A stretch of DNA of 64,000 nucleotides, taken from CAWDVK01 sp963805715. GTDB taxonomy: Bacteria > Actinomycetota > Actinomycetes > Streptosporangiales > Streptosporangiaceae. Shown here piece by piece: positions 27,337-36,948 of this stretch (its first letter is position 1; each line of letters starts with the position of its first letter). The position numbers and the translations under genes are program-made. The stretch lies in assembly GCA_963805715.1 (NCBI GenBank), contig CAWDVK010000020.1:973459-1037458 (forward strand). Reading direction: 5' to 3'. The notes under the pieces were generated by a model that ran no database searches, was not told where the DNA came from, and saw only the letters and a program-made list of their open reading frames with translations.

Positions 27337-28019
27337 GCACCTTGCTCAGCGTCGCCCGCTACCAGCTGACCGACCGGTACGTCGTCGTGGTCTCGCCCTG
27401 GCTCATCCTGACGCTCAACTTCCTGATCACGGCGGCCATCGTCGTCGGCAACCCGACCCGCCCTGGCCACGTCGCCTACACGGGCGCGCTGGCCAGCATC
27501 TACGTCGTCCTCATCGTCAACGGGGCGCTGGGCATCGCCCGGCAGCTGCCGTTCGCGCTCACCCTCGGCCTGAGCCGGCGGTCCTACTACATCGGGACCG
27601 CGCTGTTCGCCGTCGCCCTGGCCGCCGTCTACGGACTGGCCCTGACCGTGCTGCAGCTCGTCGAGCGGGCCACCGGCGGCTGGGGCCTGCGCATGGAGTT
27701 CTTCCGGGTGCCGTACCTGCTCGCCGGGCCGTGGTACCTCACCTGGCTCACCTCGTTCGTCGGCCTGGCCCTGATGCTCGCCTGGGGCATGTGGTTCGGG
27801 ATCGTCTACCGGCGCTGGAACCTAGCTGGCCTGCTCAGCTTCATCGCCGCTCAGGCCCTGGCCGCCGTGCTGCTGATCATCGGCATGGCGCACGACTGGC
27901 ACGGCGTCGGCCGCTTCTTCACCACGCTGACCATCGGCGGGCTGACCGGCCTGCTCGCCGCCCTCGCGGTCGTGCTGCTGGCCGGCGGCTACGCCACCAT
28001 GCGCCACGTCACCGTCTGA
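27333..28019 (+). CDS. ABC transporter permease
   Basis: This 228-residue membrane protein has about six transmembrane segments (for example LILTLNFLITAAIVVG, FAVALAAVYGLALTVLQL, LLSFIAAQALAAVLLIIGMA, LTGLLAALAVVLLAGGYA). It is the only membrane subunit of this operon and probably works as a homodimer with the preceding ATPase. The start overlaps the ATPase stop by four bases. The family is heterogeneous, so the substrate cannot be predicted. Confidence 0.85.
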   Translation: MSTLLSVARYQLTDRYVVVVSPWLILTLNFLITAAIVVGNPTRPGHVAYTGALASIYVVLIVNGALGIARQLPFALTLGLSRRSYYIGTALFAVALAAVYGLALTVLQLVERATGGWGLRMEFFRVPYLLAGPWYLTWLTSFVGLALMLAWGMWFGIVYRRWNLAGLLSFIAAQALAAVLLIIGMAHDWHGVGRFFTTLTIGGLTGLLAALAVVLLAGGYATMRHVTV

Positions 28020-28052
28020 CCCTGGCCGGGTGGCCTGGTGATCAGGGGATGT

Positions 28053-29477
28053 ATGCCACGCCGCGCCCGGGCTGCCGCGCTGGCCGTGCTCACGGCGACG
28101 GCTGTGCTGACATCGGGATGCGGGGGGAACAGCACGGCAGCCGCGCTCCATGACCGCCTCCTGGCGGTTGCCGACCTGCCAGCCGGATGGTCGGCGGTGC
28201 CCGTGAACCCCGGGAGCGTGCAGACTTCTGCGCCGTGTCTGTCGAGCCTGGCGACCAACCCGAAGGGATTTATGTACGCGACCGCGGCCTTCGTGCAGGG
28301 CACCGCGATCCCTACGCTGTCCGAGGTCCTGGCCGCCGGCCCGCAGGTGCAGCAGAGGTGGCAGAACCTCGCCCAGGCGCTGGCGCGCTGCCGGACGGCC
28401 ACCCTGACTATCGGGGGCACCAAGGTCAAGGCCACCGTCCGGCCCCTGCCCTTCCCGCGGGTGGCCAGCACGTCCTCCGCCTACGCATGGGGGTTCACGA
28501 TCGCGGGAATCCAGATCGGCTTTGACCTGATCCTGTTCGAAACCGGCACGTACGCGGGCTATCTGGCCTATTCCGACCTGGGACCGCCCGCGGCAACGGT
28601 GCAGGCGTTCGCGGACGCCGCGGTGGCGAAGGCGGAGACCGGGGCGACGGCTCCGGTCCCGGACGAGGTCTCGATCACCTCTGCGCCGGTGCGGACCGCG
28701 CGCACCACGCTGGGCACGGTCGCCTACCGCATCGTGGGAAGCGGGCCGCCCCTGGTCATGATCACCGGTTACAGCGGAACCATGGAGGGGTGGGACCGGC
28801 GCTTCGTCGACGCGCTCGCCCAGCACTACCGTGTCGTGATCTTTGACAACGCCGGCGTCGGACAGACGCAGGCCCTGCCCGCACCGCTCAGCATCGACGA
28901 GATGGCCAACCAGACCAGTGCGCTCATCGCCGTGCTCGGCCTCAACCACCCAGACATCCTCGGCTGGTCAATGGGCAGCATGATCGCCCAGGCCCTCGCG
29001 GTGCTCCACCCAGACCAGGTGCGCCGCCTGATCCTGTGCGCCAGCTACCCGGGCAACGGAACGGCGATACAGCCCTCCCAGCAGGCCATACACGCGCTCA
29101 CCAGCGGCGACCCGCACCAGGCGATGGCCGACCTGTTCCCCGCCGACCAGGCCGCCGCACAGAACACCTACCTCACGGCGATCTCAAGCTACCCGGCCGC
29201 CCCCGCAGCCCCGGTCGGCACCGTCACCGCCCAGGGGCACGCCGTGGACCAGTGGTGGGCCGGACGCGACCCGGCCGGCACGCAGATCGCCGCCATCACC
29301 GCCCCCACCCTCATCGCCGACGGCACCGCGGACCGGCTCGACCCGCTCGCCAACAGCCACACCCTCGCCAGCCTGATCCCCGGAGCCGAGCTCACCCTCT
29401 ACCCCGACGCCGGCCACGCCTTCTTGTTCCAGGACCAGGCCGCCTTCATACCCCTGATCGAATCGTTCCTCGGCTGA
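28053..29477 (+). CDS. Secreted lipoprotein, alpha/beta hydrolase
   Basis: This 474-residue protein begins with a lipoprotein signal (MPRRARAAALAVLTATAVLT and lipobox TSGC). An N-terminal domain of about 190 residues (LLAVADLPAGWSAVPV, typical of mycobacterial-type lipoproteins) precedes an alpha/beta hydrolase domain. Its nucleophile elbow is GWSMGS, its acid lies near DGTADRLDP, and its histidine is in DAGHAFLF. It should be anchored outside the membrane and hydrolyse esters or amides. ATG 28053 follows AGGGGA and is preferred to the GTG 15 bases upstream. It starts 33 bases after the permease and could be co-transcribed with it. Confidence 0.88.
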   Translation: MPRRARAAALAVLTATAVLTSGCGGNSTAAALHDRLLAVADLPAGWSAVPVNPGSVQTSAPCLSSLATNPKGFMYATAAFVQGTAIPTLSEVLAAGPQVQQRWQNLAQALARCRTATLTIGGTKVKATVRPLPFPRVASTSSAYAWGFTIAGIQIGFDLILFETGTYAGYLAYSDLGPPAATVQAFADAAVAKAETGATAPVPDEVSITSAPVRTARTTLGTVAYRIVGSGPPLVMITGYSGTMEGWDRRFVDALAQHYRVVIFDNAGVGQTQALPAPLSIDEMANQTSALIAVLGLNHPDILGWSMGSMIAQALAVLHPDQVRRLILCASYPGNGTAIQPSQQAIHALTSGDPHQAMADLFPADQAAAQNTYLTAISSYPAAPAAPVGTVTAQGHAVDQWWAGRDPAGTQIAAITAPTLIADGTADRLDPLANSHTLASLIPGAELTLYPDAGHAFLFQDQAAFIPLIESFLG

Positions 29478-29789
29478 CAACCCGCGCCGCGGCAGCACAC
29501 ACCGCAGGGCGGCCAGCAAGAGCTCATCGTCCCGGCGAGCGGGAAGCGCACCGGGAACACCGCCTGGCCCCTGGCGCAGGCGAGGCTGATCGCCCCGCCA
29601 TCCAGCGGCTGCCACAGCAGGAGCACGAAACCCACCCCGGCCTTGCCCGATGAGGCATGCCATCTGCAGCATGAGCCAGAACAGGACATTCTGTGAGTGG
29701 TCCACGGCTCATCAAGCGCTGTTGCCACCGATGCCGACCCGGCGATCCGGCGCACGAAGGCTCGGTTCACCGGTCATGCTGTGGTTCCG
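29478..29789. other. No gene recognised
   Basis: Frames here are arginine-rich shadows. The last 100 bases may contain a decayed or frameshifted N-terminus of the dienelactone hydrolase that follows. Confidence 0.35.
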
Positions 29790-30559
29790 GGGATGAGCCA
29801 GGACCTGAGGAACCAGGCCGTTTGGCTGGCCGGGGAAGGGTACCTGGCCGTAGCGGCCGGACCTGTTCCATGGCCGGGGGACGGTGCGGTGCATGATCTC
29901 GATGATGCGCGATGCGCGCCCGGCGTGGCGGAGTGTTCGCCGACATCGAGGCTGCGCGTGCCTGGCTGCACGACAGGCAGGACTGCACTGGCAAGATCGG
30001 CGTGATCGGCTACTGCATGGGCGGCGGACTGGCCCTGCTGCTCGCGCCTGATCGCGGGTTCGCGGTATCGAGCGTCAACTACGGCACCGCCTCGAAGGAG
30101 GCCTACACCGCCAGTTTCCTCGCCGGGGCATGCCCCATTGTCGGAAGCTACGGCGGCCGGGACCGGTCGCTGCGGGGAGCAGCGGCCCGCCTGGAGCAGG
30201 CACTGGCGGCTGCTGGGGTCGAGCACGACGTAAAGGAGTACCCGCAGGCCGGGCACGAGTTCCTCAACGACCACGAGGGCGCGGGGGACAAAGCTCCGGT
30301 CCTGTTCGCGGTCCTGGGCAGGTTCATGCCGGGATCCGGATACCACGAGGCCTCGGCGCAAGACGCCCGGCGGCGCATCCTCGCGTTCTTCAGCACGCAC
30401 CTGCACGCGCCCAGGACCGTCCGCCCTGACGACGGGACCGCCAGGGTAAAGCCGGGAGGTAACTGGCGTCCGGCGCCCCGCAGGACCTGCGGACCACCTA
30501 ACGCAACCAGACGCGATAACAACGAACCGCTCGATATCCGCCGATCTGGGCGGCTTTGA
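29790..30559 (+). pseudogene. Dienelactone hydrolase family protein, frameshifted
   Basis: Three frames join to give one protein: GMSQDLRNQAVWLAGEGYLA, then DLFHGRGTVRCMISMMRDAR, then RGGVFADIEAARAWL through GVIGYCMGGGLALLL. The shifts fit one extra G near 29860 and one extra C near 29915. The nucleophile cysteine (YCMGGG) and the histidine in QAGHEFLNDH are intact. The family opens dienelactones in chlorocatechol breakdown, but many members act on other esters. The true start upstream is unclear, and the last 45 residues are beyond the normal end. It is either a recent pseudogene or a real gene with sequencing errors. Confidence 0.75.
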
Positions 30560-30674
30560 CGTCAAGCGTGCTTACGAGCGCGGCCGTCCGGATCGAGATG
30601 TTCGGCGCGCTCGCGGATGCAATCGCACCTGACGCATCCGCGTAGCCGGGCGACGGCAGCCCATCCCGTCGCGG

Positions 30675-30964
30675 CTAGGCCGTCACCTCGTTGCAGATCT
30701 CGAACCCGGTCTCCTCGGGCGGCGCCGTGAAGCCGCCGGCGATCCCCCGCATCATGCGGGGCATCAGGGTGCCGTCGCGGAACGCTCCCAGCTCTCCCGC
30801 GAGTCATGCACTGCGATGATCATCCAGCCGCCGGCCGACGGGCCCGCAGCATGGAACAGCTGCCCTGCCGGCAGCCCCCCGCCCGCAGGATGCACGGCCG
30901 CGATCGATGCCTCGTACTGCTCCCTGGTGCCGCCAGCGAATCTGTGGACCACGCCGTACGCCAT
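30675..30964 (-). CDS. Small conserved hypothetical protein, one frameshift
   Basis: From ATG 30964 the frame reads MAYGVVHRFAGGTREQYEAS, then GQLFHAAGPSAGGWMIIAVH and DSRESWER. With one base restored near 30780 it continues FRDGTLMPRMMRGIAGGFTA, PPEETGFEICNEV to the stop at 30675. The reconstructed 96 residues match a small actinobacterial family of dimeric alpha-beta-barrel type (ferredoxin-like) with no known activity. The frame break is a missing G between GC and TT, typical of a sequencing error. The neighbour on the plus strand converges on it. Confidence 0.65.
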
Positions 30965-31860
30965 GCGGATTCCCCCTGTCCCCGGTAGCCCGGACCCGCG
31001 GCCGCCTCCCCCGACGATCCCCCGGGCGGATGTCCTGCGGACTCTACGCTGCCGCGGCCGATCATGTCGAGCACGACGGCAGCATGGCACCGGGCCGGGC
31101 CTGGCGAGCTCCCGCACCCCCCGGCCGGCAGGATCCGGCCGGCGTCAGCACGGGCATGCCGCGCGGCCCGCCGTCCGCCTCGGCACCCGGACTGGCCGGC
31201 GCACAGGGCCAGCCACACGGGCGGATCACCCTCGCGCTCGTGTTCTCTTCCGTCTTGCCAGGACCGGCGCTTCCCGGCCAGCTCGCAGACGACCCGCCGG
31301 CCCCGTCTCGCTCCGTGACAGCCATCGGAAAAAGTGACGCGCTCCCAGCCGCCGTTCTGCACGTCTGCCTGGTTAGCTGCAGGGTGGTCCTGGCCACGCC
31401 TGAACGGGTAATCTGCGCGGGCATCCTCGTGGCTGTTCTGGTCAAGGAGCCGGGCGAGGCGACGCCGATGATACCCGTGCCTCTAACGCGGCGCTGTGCA
31501 GTCCATCCAGCCCGAGCCTGAGCGGCTTATCGACCCGCTGCGGGCTGGCCGTCAGGGAACCGGACAGGAACTCCGCTGCCGCCGTGGCGGCCTTCTCCGC
31601 CAGCCTGCCTAGCGTGCGACTGGCAGGGCCGTCTACGCGCTCGCGTGGCCGTCCTCGCTCACCGGCCAGGGATCAGGCGCAGCGCTTGGCCCTTGCTCGC
31701 TGCCGGCGCGTCTGCGACAGCGAGGTCGGCCAGGGCCTCGCGGATGTCGCCCAGGGCCGAACGGCCCGGCCAGGCGGGACCTCGGGCCGCAGCGCCCGCT
31801 GACGCCGCAAGACGAGGCTGAAGAAACGAAACAGCCCGCGAATGGCGGAGGTGAATATAT
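30965..31860. other. No gene recognised (0.9 kb)
   Basis: Several overlapping frames on both strands look like composition-driven shadows: rich in Arg, Pro and Ala, without start sites or motifs. The last 20 bases contain GGAGGTGA, the ribosome binding site for the next gene. Confidence 0.4.
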
Positions 31861-32382
31861 ATGACAACCGGGAGGGGCCCGGCGAACAGCCGGGACGCGC
31901 TGAGGGCCGTGCCCAACCGGGAGTCCCCCGCCCCCGAGCCCGCTGCCCGCGAGCGCGCCCTGCGGACGCTCAGCCCAGCCGAGTGCTTCGACCTGCTGGA
32001 ACCGGGCGGCGTCGGCCGCGTCGGGTTCACCTCCGCTGACGGGATCATGATGCTGCCGGTCAACTTCGCCGTAACGGGAAAGACCATTATCTTCCGCACC
32101 GCACCGGACACGCTGCTGGCTCTGTGCGCCGATGCCCGGGTCAGCTTCGAGGTCGACCGCCTCGACGAGGCGCTGCATGAAGGCTGGAGCGTCCTAGTGC
32201 ATGGTCACGCGCACGAGGTCACGGATGAGCGTGAAGTGCAGCACCTTGAGGACGGAGCGCACGTCGAGCCGTGGGCAGCCGGCGCCCGCGACGTGTACAT
32301 GCGCATCGCGCCGACCCGGATCAGCGGGCGGCGCATCCAGCCAAGCTGGGCCGGCCCCCCGCCGCCGGGCACGGAACCTTAG
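31861..32382 (+). CDS. Pyridoxamine 5'-phosphate oxidase-fold flavin-binding protein
   Basis: A 173-residue protein with an N-terminal disordered 35 residues followed by the split-barrel domain: LSPAECFDLLEPGGVGRVGF, MMLPVNFAVTGKTIIFRTAP, VSFEVDRLDEALHEGWSVLV and HGHAHEVTDERE. This is the PNPOx-like group that binds FMN or F420 (or haem), common in actinobacteria and often stress or dormancy related. GGAGGTGA lies eight bases before ATG 31861. Its cofactor cannot be decided here. It appears monocistronic. Confidence 0.88.
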   Translation: MTTGRGPANSRDALRAVPNRESPAPEPAARERALRTLSPAECFDLLEPGGVGRVGFTSADGIMMLPVNFAVTGKTIIFRTAPDTLLALCADARVSFEVDRLDEALHEGWSVLVHGHAHEVTDEREVQHLEDGAHVEPWAAGARDVYMRIAPTRISGRRIQPSWAGPPPPGTEP

Positions 32383-32566
32383 CCTGCTTCTCGATGCACG
32401 GAAGGTCACGAAACGTAACCAATCTTGGTGATGGCCAGCGCAAAGAGCGGCCGTTCGGCGCGGCTGATGCCTGATGTTGATCAAGAAAGCGGTCTGTGCA
32501 GATCCGCCGTTATGATCGGCCGCCCCACCGTCAGATGACCGCTTCGGCTGCGTTCCGAGGTGGTCG

Positions 32567-33055
32567 TTATGGCGCTGGGTGGCCAGGGCGCTGCGCCAGG
32601 TCCTGGCATGCCTGGCGCACCGGCACGCCCGCCCGGCTGGCGGCGGCGCGGATGTAGGCGACCGCCGCGAACAGCGCATACTGCCAGAAGTCGTCGCTCT
32701 GCCACCAGGCGACCTCATCCAGCAGATCCGGTTCGGTCCCGCCATGGAGGGCTGCTGCGGCCAGCACTGCGTACTGGAGCTTCGTGTTTTGCCGGCCACG
32801 GAAGGTGCGCTCGGGCAGGAACCGCTCGCGTAGTCCCTCCAGGGGCAGCGGGTCGGCCCGGCCGGCCCTGCACCAGTCCAGCGCGTCCGCGGCGAGGTGG
32901 AGGAACACCTCGCCGGGGAAGGTGTTGTCCCGCGGGTGCAGGGGCGCAAGCTCGCTCATTAGCTGGAAGATGTCGGCGTCGCGGGCGAGCCCGTCGAGCA
33001 GGATCCGGCGGGCGGTCACGGTGTCGTTGGGGGTGGGCCGCTTCCTGGCAGGCAT
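32567..33055 (-). CDS. Conserved hypothetical protein, helical
   Basis: A 162-residue protein from ATG 33055 (MPARKRPTPNDTVTARRILL). It is mostly helical and soluble, with ADIFQLMSELAPLHPRDNTF, DALDWCRAGRADPLPLEGLR, KLQYAVLAAAALHGGTEPDL and WWQSDDFWQYALFAAVAYIR. I recall similar unnamed proteins in actinobacteria but know no function. Codon use is normal for the region. The frame extends eight residues upstream without a better start. It has no operon partner. Confidence 0.7.
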   Translation of the reverse strand: MPARKRPTPNDTVTARRILLDGLARDADIFQLMSELAPLHPRDNTFPGEVFLHLAADALDWCRAGRADPLPLEGLRERFLPERTFRGRQNTKLQYAVLAAAALHGGTEPDLLDEVAWWQSDDFWQYALFAAVAYIRAAASRAGVPVRQACQDLAQRPGHPAP

Positions 33056-33290
33056 ATCACGACGGTAGGGCTGAACCACCGATCGCCGGGCGGCCTTACC
33101 GGCGGATGCCGCCGCCGACCGGTGCAGCTCAGTGACGCCGCTCGCCCGTCACGCTGCGTCGTTGCCTTATAAGCTGCGTGACGCGCGAGATCTGCCGTTC
33201 TGTACGCCCAGAGGCTACGCAGTGTTGGCAGCGGTGGCGCACAGAGCGGGCCGATCTGGGTCCGGTCGCCTGCGTCCCTTTGGTAACGAG

Positions 33291-33323
33291 ATCGGCCCCG
33301 GCAGGGACGCTGCCGGGGCCGAT
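33291..33323 (-). terminator. Strong intrinsic hairpin for the beta-helix gene
   Basis: A perfect 14-base stem (ATCGGCCCCGGCAG, 33291-33304, with 33310-33323) and a five-base loop lie 22 bases past the stop of the minus-strand gene at 33345. No U-tract follows, as is usual in high-GC genomes. Confidence 0.85.
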
Positions 33324-33344
33324 GTCAGTTGCTGGATGCGGCGC

Positions 33345-34634
33345 TTAGTTGCCGGCGGAGATGGGTGTCTTCACGTGGCGGAACACGTTGCTTAGCAGGC
33401 CATTGGCGGTTACCGGCTTGCTGAGCCAGATACCGATCGCATCGCGGAAAATGAGGTTGCGGGCGATCGTGACGCTGACAGGCGTGCCACCGGAGAACAC
33501 CAGCACCCCGGTCGTCTGCAGATCTTCGGGGGAGGCAGGCGAGTCGAGCGGATCGCCGTCGATGTTGTTCTTGCCGATGACGTTGCCGATGATCTTGTTG
33601 CCGCTCAGGTCCTCGAACTGGCCAGGGCCGATCGTGTGGGCGTGCATGGTCACGCCAGACAGCCCATTGCCGGCGATGTAATTGCCCACGACCAGGTTGT
33701 TATACGAGGCCGTCCCAGCTGAGGCGTTGGCAAAGAGCACGCCCGCGCCGTCGCCTTTCAGCCCGTTGAACGTCACGATGTTGTGCGCGATCACGTTGTC
33801 ATACACCCCGGCGACCGACGGCTGCGGATTGCCTGCGGCATCCAGGGCATTGGGGTTGTGCCCCGGCACGGTGATACCGCAGTCGGTGGCGTTCCTGGTG
33901 ACGACGTTGTCCTCGATCACGTTATGGTCGGTCGGTCCGGTCTCGTCGGTCAGCAGGATCCCACCGGAGTTATCTCTGATCAGGTTCCCGCGGATCTTGG
34001 AGTACGCGACGCTCAGGAAATGAACGCCCTCGCCGCAGTCACCGGGGACCGGTCCCTCCGCGGCGCATTCGAAGTATGTCGAAACGGGCGGGACGCCGCC
34101 GCCGAGGTCATTGTGGATCACGGCATTGTGCTCGATCGAGATGTCACGGATGGTGCCGGTCACACCCGCAGCGAGGATGCCCTCGCCCAGGGCGTCCCTG
34201 ACGGTGAAGCCACTGAACTGGACATGTGAGCTGAGGATGACCACGCCGGCGAAGATGGTCAGCGGCCCGACTCCCGGCACGGTGACCGTCAGCGTCGGGG
34301 TGACATTCTTCTCCTCGATGATCGCTTGCCTGCCCTCCAGAGACAGCGGCTTGCCGATGACCACCTGCTCGGGATAGACCCCCGGGCACACCACGACGGT
34401 GCCCCGTCTGGGGGCCGCGTTGATCGCCGACTGGATCGTACGGAAAGCGGCCGAATGGCAGGACCTGTCGGCGTTCGACACGCTGCCCTGCCGGGACACA
34501 TACAGCACGCCGTGGTGACCGCCGTGCCAGCTTGCATCGGCTGAAGCCGCACCCGCCTGCGCGATCAAAGCGCCGGCGACCACGACCGGCGCCAGGAGCG
34601 CGCCCGCTGTGCGAGCCACTCGACGACATCTCAT
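33345..34634 (-). CDS. Secreted right-handed parallel beta-helix protein
   Basis: This 429-residue protein begins with a signal peptide (MRCRRVARTAGALLAPVVVA, cleavage near ASA-DAS). An N-terminal AFRTIQSAINAAPRRGTVVV and CPGVYPEQVVI, the usual first turns of pectate-lyase-like folds, lead into repeated coils (SIEHNAVIHNDLGGG, IRGNLIRDNSGGI, VIEDNVVTRNATDCGI, NLVVGNYIAGNGLSG). No catalytic residues can be assigned. Such proteins bind or cleave polysaccharides outside the cell. GGGGGAGGA precedes ATG 34634, and a strong terminator follows at 33291-33323, giving a single-gene unit. Confidence 0.88.
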   Translation of the reverse strand: MRCRRVARTAGALLAPVVVAGALIAQAGAASADASWHGGHHGVLYVSRQGSVSNADRSCHSAAFRTIQSAINAAPRRGTVVVCPGVYPEQVVIGKPLSLEGRQAIIEEKNVTPTLTVTVPGVGPLTIFAGVVILSSHVQFSGFTVRDALGEGILAAGVTGTIRDISIEHNAVIHNDLGGGVPPVSTYFECAAEGPVPGDCGEGVHFLSVAYSKIRGNLIRDNSGGILLTDETGPTDHNVIEDNVVTRNATDCGITVPGHNPNALDAAGNPQPSVAGVYDNVIAHNIVTFNGLKGDGAGVLFANASAGTASYNNLVVGNYIAGNGLSGVTMHAHTIGPGQFEDLSGNKIIGNVIGKNNIDGDPLDSPASPEDLQTTGVLVFSGGTPVSVTIARNLIFRDAIGIWLSKPVTANGLLSNVFRHVKTPISAGN

Positions 34635-35756
34635 GATCCTCCCCCTTCGAGCGAACACTGGATTAGCCGCAAATCAGCCCAATCATCGCTATCTTCCGGG
34701 CTGAAGAGGCCAGTTATAAGACGTGTGACGAACCACACAGGTGTACATAAACACCGGAAATTGCCCTCGATAAAGCTGACCGCTGACATCACGGGAGCAA
34801 TTTCCATCCGAGGGATCGCCGGAGACCGAGCGCCAGGAACCCCGGTATGCGGCTTGTGCGGCGACCGCGCCAGGTCCGGGAAGCAGACGAGCACCACGTC
34901 CACGCAGCTCTTGGCGGCCGCCTCCCACAGCCGCTGCAGATCCATGCACACCCGCGTGGCACCAGCACGCCCTTGGCCCCACCATCTGGTCCGGCGCAGT
35001 CTGCGAGCCCAAAGCGCGCGCCTGCAGCACCCGGTTCCGCAGATTCCGGATTGCGGAAGCGCCGGACCCGGCGGGATGCCGGCAGCCGAGCGGCGCCGAC
35101 TCGCACATCGCTGGCCGGGTTCGGGGGCATTACCTACGTAGCTGCCGGAGCAGCCTCCAGCAGGCCGGGGTCACACTCAGCCGATCCGAAGGCCCACACC
35201 CCGGCCCACGCCGATAGATGGCATCACGGTGAGTGATGGAGAAGATCAGGGAGAACGCGCGCTGAGCCGCCGTTAGGCACGTTTGGAAAAAGATGATGCT
35301 GTACCCGCAGCGCGCGCAGAATAGGCTATCTGAGCGCTGCTCCGTCGGCGGGCCTGACCGCAATGCGCATGACCATTGAACTCGGATCATGCCGCAGCGT
35401 TGCCGCGCTGCCGGTTTGGACGATGAACCTTGGCGGCCCTTTTCAGGCTGGATAGGTTCTCTCGCGCAGCCTTCGTATACGGATGATCATGTCCTGGGGT
35501 GCGCTCGTAGTTCGCCAGGACGGATCCGGGCAGCGCTTCAGCTTAACGTGTCCTGCTGTCTGCGCGGTATGCGCTGGCGAGGTTGCGAGGTTGCGCCGCG
35601 AATTCAATGTCGCCGGGTAATCCGGCCCGGCGCCTGATCCGGGCGGGCCATCGACCGGCACCGCGTCGGCGTACCCCTCGTTGATGGCTGCCGACTTGCG
35701 CTATAACGTGGAATGTCGGTGGCGCGGCGCCGCCACGTCGCCGCCGGGGAGGCCGG
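34635..35756. other. No gene recognised (1.1 kb)
   Basis: It includes the promoter side of the beta-helix gene. Minus-strand readings such as MDLQRLWEAAAKSCVDVV near 34945 look slightly protein-like but are short, and no family was recognised. GC content is lower near 34690-34780 and 35260-35400. No repeat or RNA gene was seen. Confidence 0.35.
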
Positions 35757-36362
35757 ATGTCGGCAGATCCGCCCGGCTCACCCGCGCTGCGCGCGTCCGA
35801 CGCGGACCGCGACCGGGTCATCGAGCTGCTGCGCGCCGCCGTCGCCGACGGCCGGCTCGACCCGGCCGAGTTCGACGAGCGGCTGGACGCGGCGCTGGCC
35901 GCCCGCACCATCGGCGCGCTGGCCCCGCTCACCGCCGATCTGATCACGATGCCAGGCAGCGACGGCGCGCTCACGCTGCCGCTCGCCGGGACGCCGGCCG
36001 AGCCGGCCGCCGAACTGCTCACCATCCACGAGCGGCACGGCTCGGTGCGCCGCGACGGCCGGTGGACGCTGCCGCACCGGCTGGCGCTGCGCACCGCGTG
36101 GTGCGACGTGATGCTGGACCTGACCAGCGCGGTGCGCAGCGGGCCCGAGCTGGTCATCGAGCTGCGGGTGCGCGGCGGCAACGTGGAGCTGGTCCTCGCG
36201 CCGGGCATGGTGGTGGACGCCAACGAGCTGGCGGTGCGGCACGGCAAGCTGGCGATCAGCAGGGACGCGGGCGACAACACGCCGGAGACGCTGCGCGTCC
36301 GCCTGGCAGGCCGGATGCGGCACGGCCGGATCGACACCCGCTGGCTGGCGCCGCGCCGGTGA
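35757..36362 (+). CDS. DUF1707 domain-containing protein
   Basis: A 201-residue protein whose first 60 residues are a clear DUF1707/SHOCT-like domain (LRASDADRDRVIELLRAAVA, DGRLDPAEFDERLDAALAAR, T-I-GAL-PLTADL). This is a helical region found near the N-terminus of many actinobacterial proteins. The rest (TIHERHGSVRRDGRWTLPHR, DVMLDLTSAV, ELVIELRVRGGNVELVLAPG) is a beta-rich LiaF/toastrack-like domain. No membrane segment is seen, unlike many relatives. ATG 35757 follows GGGGAGG. Function unknown, possibly envelope-stress related. Confidence 0.88.
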   Translation: MSADPPGSPALRASDADRDRVIELLRAAVADGRLDPAEFDERLDAALAARTIGALAPLTADLITMPGSDGALTLPLAGTPAEPAAELLTIHERHGSVRRDGRWTLPHRLALRTAWCDVMLDLTSAVRSGPELVIELRVRGGNVELVLAPGMVVDANELAVRHGKLAISRDAGDNTPETLRVRLAGRMRHGRIDTRWLAPRR

Positions 36363-36429
36363 CGCGGCAGGGCCCGGATACCGCGGTATCCAGGCCCTGA
36401 CATGCAGCGCGTAGTGCGGGCGCGCCGCC

Positions 36430-36695
36430 GTGCTGCGCCCCGGCCGGCGCGTCCCAGTCGATCCGGTGCTTGCGTGCCGGCGCGCGAACATCTGCCCCGG
36501 TGACGGCATGCCGCTGCCCGGGGCCGCCTTGCCTGCCTTGGCCTGGTTGGTCGTGGCCGCCGCGCCGCTGATCATCTCGACGCGTGGCCGGCGCAACCAC
36601 TCGTACGCGGCGAACGCGGCCTCGCCGGTGGGCAGGTCGCGCAGACAGCGGGCCAGTTCGATGGCACTCTCCGCGGCCTGCGACGCGAGCCGATA
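36430..36695 (-). pseudogene. C-terminal remnant of an FAD-dependent monooxygenase
   Basis: The minus-strand reading AAESAIELARCLRDLPTGEA, AFAAYEWLRRPRVEMISGAA and ATTNQAKAGKAAPGSGM matches the C-terminal helices of class A flavin monooxygenases (salicylate-hydroxylase type). A frame change near 36465 restores the terminal motif RIDWDAPA. The FAD- and substrate-binding domains are missing, so this is a remnant. The remaining gap to 36948 contains no gene. Confidence 0.7.
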
Positions 36696-36948
36696 CGGCT
36701 CAACGGCGCGCAGCGGACGCAGATCTGGATGTTCGGCGTGTTCGAGCCATGTCGTCCCGCTGCGATAGCCAGTGCCCATAGTTTGCAGGCGCTGGACACC
36801 TGCTGGGTAACGCTCCGTGTTTGGCGCCGGTTGTTACTTCACGATCCGTGTCCCGCCTCGATATGCGCGCGGCCACCTCTTTGGCACGTCCAGCCGGTGA
36901 CGCTCAGATTCAGGCAATCCGTGCCGGGCCGGAAGCCTCCGGGGCCGG

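Noticed and set aside
27333..29477. Treating the lipoprotein hydrolase as a subunit of the ABC operon
   Set aside because: It begins 33 bp after the permease with its own strong ribosome site; co-transcription is possible, but it is not a solute-binding protein and shows no link in function.
33291..33323. Small RNA or riboswitch at the hairpin
   Set aside because: It lies just past a stop codon in the right orientation for a terminator and has no conserved riboswitch features.
35778..36779. 333-codon minus-strand frame
   Set aside because: Most of it is the shadow of the DUF1707 gene; only the segment at 36430-36695 resembles a real (monooxygenase) sequence.
36696..36948. Possible promoter or gene between the monooxygenase remnant and the S33 hydrolase
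   Set aside because: No coding frame or clear promoter element could be supported.
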